NCBI RefSeq assembly: GCF_030317115.1
Contig: NZ_JASZYF010000030.1
Location: forward strand, 1 to 64,000
DNA length: 64,000 bases
Source of the DNA: Variovorax gracilis
Lineage (GTDB): Bacteria > Pseudomonadota > Gammaproteobacteria > Burkholderiales > Burkholderiaceae_C
Reading direction: 5' to 3'
The stretch's first letter is position 1; each line of letters starts with the position of its first letter. Made by a program: the position numbers and the translations under genes. Below the pieces are notes generated by a model, which did not search any database, was not told the DNA's origin, and saw only the letters and a program-made list of their open reading frames with translations. Below, piece after piece: positions 34,801 through 43,086 of this stretch.

Positions 34801-37060
34801 CAATACCCTGGTCATGCGCACCGACCTGTCCGGCGACCCGAGCTTCCTGCAGCTGATGCGGCGCGTGCGCGACACGGCGCTCGGGGCCTATGCCAACCAG
34901 GACGCACCGTACGACGAACTCGTGGAAGCCCTGGGGCAAGGCGGAATGACGCAACCCGACGGCCTGGTGCGCGTGCTGTTCAATGTGCTCAACGCACCGG
35001 TGAGCGGACTGGAGCCGGTGGACTTCAGCTACGAGGATTTCGAGCACGAGCACACGGCCTCGCAATTCGATTTCTCGATTCACATCGACACCGAGTTCGC
35101 ACACCGCATCCGCCTCGAATACTCCACCGAGCTCTATGCGAGCGTGACCGCCGAACGCATGCTCGAGAACTTCATCGCGGTGATCGAGCAGGTGCTGGCC
35201 GAACCGGAGCGGCGCTTGTCCGCCTACTCGGTCGTTGCACCGGCTCAACTGGCCCTGCTGCGCAACATCTGGAATGGCACCCAGCTGCAACTGCCGGTGC
35301 AGCAGGTGCTGCATCGCCACCTGCGCACCGCCAGCGAGGCGTTGCGCGACCGGGTCGCCGTGGTGGACGCGTCGGGGCGCCAGATGCGCTACGGGGAACT
35401 CGAGGCGCAGTCGAACGTGCTGGCCCGTGCGCTGCGCGCGCGTGGCATCGCCCGCGGGCACCGCGTCGGGCTCTGCCTGCGGCGCAACGCCGGCATGCTG
35501 GCGGCCCTGCTCGCCGTGCTGAAGTCGGGCGCGGCCTATGTGCCGCTGGACCCGGCCTTTCCGGTGAACCGGCTGCGCTACATGGCCCAGGACGCGGATC
35601 TGTCCGCCATCCTGGTCCCGCCGGATCTTGGCGCCCCGTTCGATGACGTCGGCGTGCCCTTGCTCGACCCCAACGATCCCGGGACGGCTGCCGATGCATC
35701 GCCACTCGCGCTCGCGCCCGATGTGGCGCTGGACGCCCAGCCGCTGGATGCGGCCTACATCATCTACACCTCCGGCTCCACCGGGCAGCCCAAGGGCGTG
35801 GTCGTGCCGCACCGGGCGGTGGTCAACTTCCTGGTGGCGATGGCGCGTGAGCCGGGGCTGCTCGAAAGCGATCGCCTGGTGGCAGTCACCACCTTGTCGT
35901 TCGACATTGCGGTGCTCGAGCTGCTGCTGCCGCTGGCCGTCGGTGCCGAGGTCATCGTGGCCAGCAGGGAGCAGGTCGGTGAGCCGACGCAACTGCGGGA
36001 ACTGCTGGAGCGCCGCGAGGCCACGGTGATGCAGGCCACGCCGTCGGCCTGGCGCGCCCTCGTCGACACGGGTTGGACCGGCGGACCCGGCTTTCGTGCG
36101 CTGGTGGGCGGGGAGGCGCTGCAGCTCGCCCTGGCCGAGCAACTGATGGAACGTAGCACGGCGCTGTGGAACATGTATGGCCCGACCGAAACCACCGTGT
36201 GGTCGACCTGCTGGCAGGTGCAATCGCCGGCGCAGGGGATCAGCATCGGCCGCCCGATCGGCAACACGTCGGTGTGGGTGCTCGATCCGCACGGCCAGCC
36301 GTGTGCCATCGGCGTGCCGGGTGAAGCGTGCATCGGCGGGATGGGTGTGGCCCTGGGCTACCACCGACGCGATGCGCTGACGGCCGAACGCTTCGTGCCG
36401 GACCGCTGGAGCGACGAGCCCGGCGCGCGCCTGTACCGCACGGGTGACCTGGTTCGCTGGCGCCACGACGGCCTGCTCGAACACCTGGGCCGGCTCGATC
36501 ACCAGGTCAAGGTGCGCGGCTTTCGCATCGAACTGGGCGAGATCGAGGCCGCGCTGACGGCACATCCGTCGGTTTCACATTGCGTGGTCGTCACGCACGT
36601 CGAAGGCGAAGACGATGTCCGGCTGGTTGCCTACTGCGTGCCACAAAGGCACCTGATCGACCCAGCGGCACTGCGGGAATTCCTTCGTGAACACCTGCCC
36701 GAGTACATGCTGCCGCAGCACATCGTTCGACTCCCCGAATTGCCGCTGCTTCCGAACGGGAAGATCGATCGCCATGCGTTGCCCAAGCCGGTCGGCGAGG
36801 TCTTGATGACACCGCAGCGCCGCAGCGCCCGCCTGCAAACGCCGGAAGAAATCACCATGGCCGGCATATGGTCCGACCTGCTTGGCGTGGAGGACCTCTC
36901 GCCGCTGGACAACTTCTTCGACCTGGGAGGCCACTCACTGTTGGCCATGCGCGCGGTGCTCGCCATGCGCGAGCGCCTGGGCTGGGACGTTGCGCCCATC
37001 CGTCTGGTGTACGAGACGCTGGGTCAGATCGCGCAGAAAGAAAACCTGGCGAGGCGCTGA
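31862..37060 (+). CDS. Fatty-acyl-AMP-ligase-loaded NRPS module (FAAL-PCP-C-A-PCP)
   Basis: A 1732-residue nonribosomal peptide synthetase. Domain order: fatty acyl-AMP ligase (about 15-590; AYLQYTSGSTSAPRGVCITH, TWLPQFHDYGLVFG); carrier 1 (GGTSLTM, Ser 632); condensation (about 690-1115; core HHAIADN at 824); adenylation (about 1160-1640; IIYTSGSTGQPKGV, NMYGPTETTVW, catalytic Lys in NGKIDRHALP); carrier 2 (LGGHSLLAMR, Ser 1692). It ends 40 residues later with no thioesterase or reductase. The inferred ten-residue specificity code is D-I-L-Q-V-G-M-V-W-K, close to glycine codes. The expected product is an N-acyl-glycyl thioester. The start is TTG 31862, because an in-frame TAA lies three codons upstream and no ATG or GTG fits before the ligase domain. 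No phosphopantetheinyl transferase, exporter or MbtH is nearby. Confidence 0.92.
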   Translation: MIQSVPSECSAHHAASADTLARLFDARCAERGDRPAYVVLRDSLSIAHRLSYAELGEQSRALAARLSTVTRPGDRVLLALPTGLDFVRAFWACMLTGRVAVPVPPPDPIRLLRAAPRLRLIIEDAGASLVLVGESILQLTADVLGSQDATGARWLTPSELLSLEPAEPALSLADAPAGPETLAYLQYTSGSTSAPRGVCITHGNALANARALIVANGGNADSRVLTWLPQFHDYGLVFGVLAPMELGIGSWLMSPLAFLRRPLRWLDALADFRITHSGAPDSAYAACLRHLAGQPFGGDLSSLVSLSCGAEPIRADTVRRFLEACAPAGLRPTSFSPGYGLAESVLGVTLARRNQPPRLLHLDAAALQAHQVRKQCRADAASRTLVGCGSPLEDTEVAIVAPDTHLRRAADGIGEIWVRSPAVGAGYWQQPELTRHTFGATLADETGPWLRTGDLGFIDDGELFVTGRHKDLIVIHGENHYPQDIERTAERAHPAIRAGFGAAFGIDGEQGEAVVVVLEVERSTTAADAADIARTVRRAVAQTHEVPIDAVAVVRAGTLHRTSSGKLQRQSSRKAWIAGEIDLLAMERQGHGTAQVAPRDAGEQAVWDIWQEVLGTSAFGVLETFAELGGTSLTMSQVASRLHDRLGVLLPLEALFEHATVAALAGRVAEALRDDARAPATPIATVPRGQPLPVSLSQRRMWVIQQFNPASVAYHVEVSLRLRGPFDPDLLQRVLDRLVERHEGLRTHFRMEGAEPVQLILPSLPIQVEHIDLQALDPGERLARARALLRERAATPFDLAHPPLHRLTLLRLSGDDHVFFWLMHHAIADNWSMAVLMREMLALYSAWRGGREPRLATLPVEYADYAVWQRSPETRQQRQRQMAYWVERLRGLRPLSLPTDFVRPPHPASHGARVSAALPLRLRDRVRTFCSRHSVTPFVVLLAAFKVMLARQADRTDIAVGTPIANRHHLATEQLVGTLVNTLVMRTDLSGDPSFLQLMRRVRDTALGAYANQDAPYDELVEALGQGGMTQPDGLVRVLFNVLNAPVSGLEPVDFSYEDFEHEHTASQFDFSIHIDTEFAHRIRLEYSTELYASVTAERMLENFIAVIEQVLAEPERRLSAYSVVAPAQLALLRNIWNGTQLQLPVQQVLHRHLRTASEALRDRVAVVDASGRQMRYGELEAQSNVLARALRARGIARGHRVGLCLRRNAGMLAALLAVLKSGAAYVPLDPAFPVNRLRYMAQDADLSAILVPPDLGAPFDDVGVPLLDPNDPGTAADASPLALAPDVALDAQPLDAAYIIYTSGSTGQPKGVVVPHRAVVNFLVAMAREPGLLESDRLVAVTTLSFDIAVLELLLPLAVGAEVIVASREQVGEPTQLRELLERREATVMQATPSAWRALVDTGWTGGPGFRALVGGEALQLALAEQLMERSTALWNMYGPTETTVWSTCWQVQSPAQGISIGRPIGNTSVWVLDPHGQPCAIGVPGEACIGGMGVALGYHRRDALTAERFVPDRWSDEPGARLYRTGDLVRWRHDGLLEHLGRLDHQVKVRGFRIELGEIEAALTAHPSVSHCVVVTHVEGEDDVRLVAYCVPQRHLIDPAALREFLREHLPEYMLPQHIVRLPELPLLPNGKIDRHALPKPVGEVLMTPQRRSARLQTPEEITMAGIWSDLLGVEDLSPLDNFFDLGGHSLLAMRAVLAMRERLGWDVAPIRLVYETLGQIAQKENLARR

Positions 37061-37325
37061 GCTGGCGCCGCGACCCGTGGTCTTGCCCGAAACAGCGGAT
37101 GCATGCGCTCGAGACAGCCGTTGCACTCAACGCAGCGCATGGAGACGCGCACCGGGTCAGCGCGGCGGAAAGCAGGGGCCGGTCAGTGCTGGTTGCGCAC
37201 GGCGCGCGCGATGGCGCTGGCCAGTGCGCGGAAGGTCGATGAGTCACGAAGCCGTCCCTGCGCCTTGAAGTTCGTGCCTCGTCAGCGACATACTCTGGCG
37301 ATCAATCCGCTGGAGCGCGAGATGA

Positions 37326-37565
37326 ATGGAAAGTCTTCAACTTGAGCTGCTTCGGTTCCTGAAAACTGAAGGCGCCACGGAGCCTGTGATCGAGGGCTGG
37401 GAGCTTGCCTGGCACACAGCGCTGTCGTTTCCTGACGAGCCGCTGCCATGCCCGGCGTGCTTCCTCGATGGGCGCATCGAGCGCCTGGTGCCTTTGCCCG
37501 TCGACAGCCAACTTGCAGCGGTCCGTTGCGAGGCCTGTGAAGCCAAGTTCGAATTTGCCCCGTGA
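37326..37565 (+). CDS. Small zinc-ribbon-like protein
   Basis: A 79-residue protein from ATG 37326. Two CxxC pairs (CPACF at about residue 42; CEACEAKF at about 69) could bind one zinc. The N-terminal half is mixed helix (LQLELLRFLKTEGATEPVIE). It lies 265 bases after the NRPS in the same direction. No family was recognised; a link to the NRPS is not supported by anything but position. Confidence 0.55.
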   Translation: MESLQLELLRFLKTEGATEPVIEGWELAWHTALSFPDEPLPCPACFLDGRIERLVPLPVDSQLAAVRCEACEAKFEFAP

Positions 37566-37839
37566 TGGGTTGTTCGGCTTCGAGAAGCCGACGGCGCATT
37601 CCTCCATACTGTGCGCCAGTCGGCGGAGGCCGTGTGCAAACGGCTTTGACTTGCGAGCATGCCGAATGGACGACCGTCATTGAAACGATCGAGTCCTCCC
37701 GTCGTCTTGTCGCGGCCACCGTGTGCCTTGACCATGCTCGTGAGTGATCCGCGAGCGGCAGAGAACATCAAAAGGCTCACGCCCCCCCGCAACCTGATTG
37801 CCCGCATTGTTCTGCAGATAGCCAAGTTCGCGATCACTC

Positions 37840-38160
37840 GCTTCCATCTTGCAAGCCAGCCCATCCAGTGTTGAAGAGTCCCGAACACGTGCTCCACCGT
37901 GCCTCTTCGCAAAGTCATCGCGACGGGCTTGCGGTCTAAGCGTTGCTGGAGAAGTTTTTCGTGCTCCCATCGACGGATGTGCACCGATGGTCGCTCGGCG
38001 TGCATTGATCCTTGATCGGGCACCTGGGACAAGCGCATGTCCCGTAGACGCGAGCCTCGTTGCCGTTCTTCTCTAGCGTCTTGAACCTGTAGTTGGCCCG
38101 TTGCCCGGCGGAGTGTTCGCGCCTGGACTACCGATTCTGAGGCAGCCGCTCTCGGCCACG
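37840..38160 (-). mobile_element. IS1182-family transposase remnant
   Basis: One minus frame reads RWEHEKLLQQRLDRKPVAMT, LRRGTVEHVFGTLQHWMG, the conserved C-terminal block of IS1182-type DDE transposases (TVEH.FG with the catalytic Glu). A second frame upstream gives YRFKTLEKNGNEARVYGTCA and CPRCPIKDQCT, the Cys-containing insert of the same family. The two blocks are out of frame and the rest is missing. Confidence 0.75.
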
Positions 38161-38212
38161 ACCGACGTTCGGAACGCCATCCGATGTCGACGGGCGAGCT
38201 GCCCCGCGACAT

Positions 38213-38434
38213 TCAGCTGCCTTCGCGCGGGCCGCCTTGCTCGTCCGGAACACGCCTGTACAACTCAATGATGCCGGCGTCGAAAGCTTCAATCCAACTG
38301 GACTGATAGTCGTTCGACACAGCGATTTCATCCCACTCGCCAGCAGGCGCGCGTTCAATCAAAACCCAGTAGAACGTCCGCGGGCCATGCTCTCGGACGG
38401 TCACGGCCAGTTCGCGGAGGGGCTCTGAAGGCAT
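38213..38434 (-). CDS. Small protein of a local paralogous family (copy A)
   Basis: A 73-residue protein from ATG 38434. Its N-terminal half, LRELAVTVREHGPRTFYWVL then IERAPAGEWDE, matches the N-terminal half of the gene at 42183 (KRDLALTVLELEEGQFFWVV, then MEAVDAESEE). The C-terminal half is mixed helix (SSWIEAFDAGIIELYRRVP). No known domain. No clear ribosome site. Confidence 0.55.
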   Translation of the reverse strand: MPSEPLRELAVTVREHGPRTFYWVLIERAPAGEWDEIAVSNDYQSSWIEAFDAGIIELYRRVPDEQGGPREGS

Positions 38435-38689
38435 AGTGGTGCAGTTTATGCCGCCTGTGCGACCCACCGCAACTTGGTGCGCCCAAAATGCCGATGGAAG
38501 ACACGATGACGAAAAACTGCCGAGCCGGTCGCCATCTGGAGCTGACAGGCTGGCAACGCTCTCGCATCGTCCCAACTCAACGTGCTCTTCTTGACGGCCC
38601 GGGGGGAGCTTGGTGCCTCTGAAAGCTGCTGCTGCTTCCATCGACAGTGCGGCAACGCGGGCGATAGCTTGGATGTTTGCTCCACGGTC

Positions 38690-38960
38690 CTTCGACTCTT
38701 GCGCAAGACCGTCCGGAGATGGCTTGCTTCGTCTTTTCGAGGGCTTGATCGAGAAAAGCTCGCCGCCTCTGCCGCGGCGGAACATCCGTGAACGAGTCGA
38801 GGAAGGGCTGCACCCACGCCATGCCCAGGTTGATCTGCGGGACGTGGTTGATGACACAGTCGTAGCAGGTATGGGGCTGTCGTGTCGGCGCGCTCGTCGC
38901 CTGCCGCGCTCGCGAGGACGGCCCGGCGGGAATCGAAGAGGGGCGTGGGATCGCGAGAGC
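38690..38960 (-). pseudogene. Arylsulfatase C-terminal remnant (second copy)
   Basis: The minus frame reads HTCYDCVINHVPQINLGMAW then VQPFLDSFTDVPPRQRRRAF and LDQALEKTKQAI, the last part of type I sulfatases. Upstream, DERADTTAPY lies in another frame. It corresponds to the end of the plus-strand fragment at 11504 (ERADITSNTYYDWFINHDPQ), and both deviate from the usual family sequence in the same way (INH.PQI.LG). No catalytic part remains. Confidence 0.65.
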
Positions 38961-39052
38961 CATGTTCCTGATCGTCATCCTTTCGAGCGAAGAGGAAGGC
39001 CAGGGCCAAGGCCCCGGCTTGGGCACAAGTCAGTTTGTCTGCAACGGAGTCT

Positions 39053-41398
39053 TCACTCAGCCGCAACGGCACTCGGCGCCTGCGGCATGGCCTGGCCGCC
39101 GGGGCCCGACTTGAAGGTCAGGGGGCTGACGGCCGCTTGCTGGCTCACGCCGGGCTTGCTCCAGTCGCACACGCCGGTGGGGAATACCGCCTGGAGCCGA
39201 CCGAGTTGTCCGCCCGTCAGCGTCACCGGCGCGTAGTCAGCCGGATCGATCGCCTTCAACTGGCACTTGAGAATGTCCTCCGCGCGCGGGCCACCGGCGA
39301 CCTGACGCGGCGACGACTCCGGGTTCAGCAGTGGGTCGGCATCGCAGGTTGACTTGTCGGTGACTTTCGTCGACTGCGCGGCATCCGTGCTGAGCACGCA
39401 GTAGTCGAACGCCTCGGCGGGCTTCGAGGACTTCACCTTCTGCTCGATGGCTGCCGTCGAGGTGTCGGCCTTCAGATTCGTCAGCCACTTGTCCATCGTG
39501 AGGAACGCGTCGCTGGCCATGGTGCCCGGCGGGACAATGAAGCCACTGAGCCCGAAGCGCCACATCACCTGGTTGTCGTGTCCACCGGCGTCGCGGTCGA
39601 GACGATCGCGGATCGCGAAGCTGCGTACGTGATGGATGCCCGTGAGGAACGAGCCCGGAGCCAGCGCCGTATCCGCCGAGTTGCGGTTGGCCATCAGGTT
39701 CGAGTCCCGGTCGACACCACCGACGATCTCATTGAGCGTCACGAACTCTTCGGCTGTGATGCTGCCGTTCCTGAGCGCCTTCAGGCCGTACTGCACTCCG
39801 ACGTTGTCACGTGTGTCGTTGGCCTGGGTGGCATTGGCCTTGCCGAAGATCGACTCGGCCCAGCTCCAGGCGTTGCAACGCGGGCCTGTGGGGTTGGTCA
39901 CCGCGTCGTACACCTGGCTGGCGGGCAACTGGCAGTTGTTGGTCTCCGTCGCAGACTGGACGATCACACCCGTGGCGTTGTTGGCCGGCGGAATCGTGCG
40001 TGCGAAGTAGTTCCCGGCCTTGGCGTTGCTCCCGAAGAGATTCATCCATCCGTGATACGCAGTCTGGTCCTCGTGGCCGTTGATCGCGGCCTTCTTGGCG
40101 TTGATCTGGGCCTGGGTCTGAAAGTTGGCGGCCATCAGGTTCAGCCAGGCGGGCTTTTGATAAGCTTCGACCAGGGTCACGCAATCTCCGACCTCGATGC
40201 CTGTCGTCTCGGAGTCCGGGAATGCGCAAGACACCGTGAAACCATCGATCAAGTTCGGCGCGATGGACATGTTCATGTGGGAGTTGATCGAACCGCCCGA
40301 GCAGCCACTACCCATCGTGAACTTGATGCTGCCGTAGGTGTCGATGATGTGCTCCTTCATCATCATCACGGTCTCGGTCATCATGACTCGGTTCGAGTTC
40401 TGCAGCGAGTCGGTCATGCTGTTTTGCACCACCAGGTAGCCGCGAGAGAGCGATCGATCATCAGTCCAGCTCGGCGCCGGACGAAGCTGGCGTCGCGGCT
40501 GTCCGGTACTGGCACCGAACTGGTAGAGCACCTTGCCGTTCCATTGAGGTTGAGCCGAATTCGCCGACCAGGACTTGCTGGGATCGAACAGCACGGCGAT
40601 GTCGTAGAGGCCGCGATTCATCGTGCCGCGTTCGACCCGCACGATGTAGGGGACAGTAGCGCCGTTGTCGGTCGTCGTCATGGCCAGGTCTGCAGGCGTG
40701 GTGCCGACGGTGTAGGGCTTGAAGCAGGGATTCGCCGGCGGCGTGCCGGTCTGCGGCGGGTTGGTCGCCGTGGGCAGCACCGATGGGCTGGGATCCGGCA
40801 GCCCCGGATTGCAGCCTGCGACGTTGGTCTTGTACCAAAGCTTGGTTTCGGTCGCGATGTTGCACTGGGCGTCCGTCGCCGCGGTGGACAGTCCACTCGC
40901 GTTCGTCGCCGGATTGTTGCCGGAGGCCCTGGCCGGCGTTGGAGTGGCGCAGACAAAGGGTGTCGGCTGGGCGCCCGAAAACACCGGCCCGCCCCGAGAG
41001 ACGTTGGTGATCGTCAGTTTCGCCGCGCGGGTGCCTTTGGTCTTGGCAACCACGACGTTGTTGCCAATCGCGAGACCGGCGATGAGGCCCGTGATGCGTC
41101 TGTCGCTGCCCTTTGCAAACGCACTCGTGACATCGCGGCCATCGACCGAGACATTCAAGCCGCTCGAATCGGTTCCGTTCGGGACGACGATCTCCACCAG
41201 CGCGTCGCCATCGCTGATCAGGTCTGCGCGGTTCGACAGTGTCCGAGTATCGGCGACCGGTCGGGTAGCTGCGGCGGGAGGGCTATCAACGATAGGCAAT
41301 GGCCTGTGGTCGCCGCCACCGCAAGCGACGAGCACGGCCGCTGACACGCCGATCGTCGCTGCCGCCAGGACCCATCTACCGGAAGGATTTGTTTGCAT
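39053..41398 (-). CDS. DUF6351-family lipoprotein, putative hydrolase
   Basis: A 781-residue exported protein from ATG 41398, preceded by GGAGACAACGCAG. Lipoprotein signal peptide (AATIGVSAAVLVACGGG). An N-terminal beta domain (GDALVEIVVPNGTDSSGLNV, SVDGRDVTSAF) leads to an alpha/beta-hydrolase-like part with nucleophile elbow GSGCSGGSINSHM (G-x-S-G-G-S) and a conserved C-terminal HHVRSFAIRDR and GHDNQVMWRFG region. It fits the DUF6351 family, long secreted proteins frequent in Burkholderiales, with no characterised substrate known to me. Monocistronic. Many Cys residues suggest disulfides outside the cytoplasm. Confidence 0.8.
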   Translation of the reverse strand: MQTNPSGRWVLAAATIGVSAAVLVACGGGDHRPLPIVDSPPAAATRPVADTRTLSNRADLISDGDALVEIVVPNGTDSSGLNVSVDGRDVTSAFAKGSDRRITGLIAGLAIGNNVVVAKTKGTRAAKLTITNVSRGGPVFSGAQPTPFVCATPTPARASGNNPATNASGLSTAATDAQCNIATETKLWYKTNVAGCNPGLPDPSPSVLPTATNPPQTGTPPANPCFKPYTVGTTPADLAMTTTDNGATVPYIVRVERGTMNRGLYDIAVLFDPSKSWSANSAQPQWNGKVLYQFGASTGQPRRQLRPAPSWTDDRSLSRGYLVVQNSMTDSLQNSNRVMMTETVMMMKEHIIDTYGSIKFTMGSGCSGGSINSHMNMSIAPNLIDGFTVSCAFPDSETTGIEVGDCVTLVEAYQKPAWLNLMAANFQTQAQINAKKAAINGHEDQTAYHGWMNLFGSNAKAGNYFARTIPPANNATGVIVQSATETNNCQLPASQVYDAVTNPTGPRCNAWSWAESIFGKANATQANDTRDNVGVQYGLKALRNGSITAEEFVTLNEIVGGVDRDSNLMANRNSADTALAPGSFLTGIHHVRSFAIRDRLDRDAGGHDNQVMWRFGLSGFIVPPGTMASDAFLTMDKWLTNLKADTSTAAIEQKVKSSKPAEAFDYCVLSTDAAQSTKVTDKSTCDADPLLNPESSPRQVAGGPRAEDILKCQLKAIDPADYAPVTLTGGQLGRLQAVFPTGVCDWSKPGVSQQAAVSPLTFKSGPGGQAMPQAPSAVAAE

Positions 41399-41816
41399 CT
41401 GCGTTGTCTCCGAAGAATGACATCTCTCTTGAAACCGTACCGCTGTGCGGAACACCGATTGCGCTGGGCGTCAGAAGTGACGAGTTCGCATGCGCGCGAT
41501 CCTGCCGTCATTCAAATTGAGGCCTAAGTTTGACGATGGTGCGCGCCAGCGAGTCGTTCTTTGATGAGGAATCGGTCGCCGTATATTGAGGCTGCACCGG
41601 CCTGAGGCGACGGGGCAGGGGCGGGCGGCAAAGAGCCTGCGATCACGGTCAACGCCCCGCTGTTCGCGCCGCACAACGACCGGCCGCACCCGGCCGGCCA
41701 AGGCGATCTCTCATCGACGCGCTGCTGGGTCAGAAATGGGGAGGGCGATCCTCTCCGACACTGAGTCGGCGCAACAACTCGGCTTTTGCACAGGCCGGCG
41801 CGCTCATCCTGCCTGC

Positions 41817-42047
41817 ATGAACCCTGTCGACGACGACAACGGAATGCTCGCTCAGATTCGCGGGGACGACATCGCCCGAGCCAGCAACTTGCTGCCGCCT
41901 GCCTCTGCGGGCGAGGACACGCATGCCACCGTCGAAGTCGACGTGCCAGGCATTGGACGCGTGCGGATTTCGTTTGAGCTGCACTCCAGCCGCGGACGGC
42001 GCTTCCGCCACTGGTTCTGGACGGCTACCCGCGCGGAGTTGGCCTAG
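41817..42047 (+). CDS. Hypothetical small protein, unknown
   Basis: A 76-residue protein from ATG 41817. The C-terminal half VEVDVPGIGRVRISFELHSS, RGRRFRHWFWTATRAELA looks like a compact beta domain; the N-terminal half is mixed. No ribosome site is obvious. It precedes the paralogous-family gene at 42183 in the same direction, with a 135-base gap. Confidence 0.5.
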   Translation: MNPVDDDNGMLAQIRGDDIARASNLLPPASAGEDTHATVEVDVPGIGRVRISFELHSSRGRRFRHWFWTATRAELA

Positions 42048-42182
42048 AGCGCTGGACTCCCGGTGGGGCATGCCTCCATCGAGGTGCTCGTGATCTGTGA
42101 TTCGCGTGTGGAACTTCCTTGGTACCCAAGGCTGCCGTCTCTGAAAATGGGCCGATTGCAATACGACGATGAGCGGAATCAC

Positions 42183-42467
42183 ATGAGCAAACGCGATCTG
42201 GCCCTTACTGTGCTGGAACTCGAAGAAGGGCAGTTCTTCTGGGTTGTGATGGAAGCTGTCGACGCCGAATCTGAAGAATGCCTTACCTATGCGCCCGTTG
42301 ATCCAGCGACCACGGCCGCGCTCGATTACTCGCAGTCGCTGATCGAAGGCGCGGCTGCAGTTCGAGCTCTGCAAGGCCTCTCCCCCTTTGGAAACCCCCT
42401 TGTGGCCGTGGGCATCCGTGTCGCCTCAGACGACGGTGAGCGCGCCAACGTCTCCTCGGCGTCTTAA
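42183..42467 (+). CDS. Small protein of a local paralogous family (copy B, intact)
   Basis: A 94-residue protein from ATG 42183. N-terminal half KRDLALTVLELEEGQFFWVV and MEAVDAESEECLTY; C-terminal half VDPATTAALDYSQSLIEGAA, AVRALQGLSPFG. The whole sequence is matched by the decayed copy at 42868, and its N-terminal half by the gene at 38213. Composition suggests a small cytoplasmic alpha/beta protein. No known domain was recognised. Confidence 0.65.
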   Translation: MSKRDLALTVLELEEGQFFWVVMEAVDAESEECLTYAPVDPATTAALDYSQSLIEGAAAVRALQGLSPFGNPLVAVGIRVASDDGERANVSSAS

Positions 42468-42589
42468 GCGACCAAATCAAGGAATCACCTTGCCGATGCG
42501 ACTCGCGGTGCCGCTCCCATCGCAATTCGATGGGTCGAGCGAACCCCAAGTGGCATCCAAACATTTCGGCAAAGGCAACTCACAACTCC

Positions 42590-42748
42590 CGGTCTCCATG
42601 TCGGTTCGGCCTTCGTACATGAGCGGGTCAAGCCACAAATATTGATACTCATGATCTGGACCAGAACATCGGTCGGTCGCTCAATCCTGGCATCGGGCAC
42701 ATCCTTCACCGAAATCTTGCGGGGGCCCTCGTAGTCACCAGCTTTCAT
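42590..42748 (-). pseudogene. Formaldehyde/alcohol dehydrogenase, N-terminal fragment
   Basis: From ATG 42748 it reads MKAGDYEGPRKISVKDVPDA, RIERPTDVLVQIMSINICG, the start of a medium-chain zinc dehydrogenase including the first zinc Cys. A frameshift follows, after which MYEGRTDMETG (family: HMYEGRT.M..G) appears in another frame. The rest is gone. It lies between copies B and C of the small paralogous family. Confidence 0.75.
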
Positions 42749-42867
42749 CGAAATCTCCGAGTGGAAGGCCACTTCACCTTGGGAACCCCGGCCCATCGGA
42801 ACGGTAGAGACAGCCCAGCGCCGCCTGTAGGTGCCCTCCTGCGAGGGCAAGCGTCGCCTTTGAAGAC

Positions 42868-43086
42868 ATGAATGGGTTGAAGCGCGATCTTGATGAAGGG
42901 CCGGCCTGTCGGGTTGTGATGGAAGCTGCCGAATCCGAGGAGTGCTTGAGCTAGGAGCCCGTGGATGCCGCACCCACCGCCGCACTTCATTCTCTAAAGG
43001 CGTTGATCGCGGGCGCTGCTGCGGTGCGAGGGCTGCAGGGCCTGGCTCCGTTCGGAAAAAACGGGTGCTGCCGCGGGCCTTTGTGA
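42868..43086 (+). pseudogene. Decayed duplicate of the gene at 42183 (copy C)
   Basis: From ATG 42868 the frame reads KRDLDEGPACRVVMEAAESE then ECLS, a TAG at 42952-42954, and then EPVDAAPTAALHSLKALIAG with AAAVRGLQGLAPFG, ending at TGA 43084. The match to copy B runs through both halves. The TAG stands where copy B has Tyr, and an internal deletion removed about 7 residues near the start. Confidence 0.75.

Noticed and set aside
33779..36565. 928-residue minus-strand open frame inside the NRPS gene
   Set aside because: Composition is His/Gln/Arg-rich with no domain, and the plus strand carries an unambiguous NRPS.
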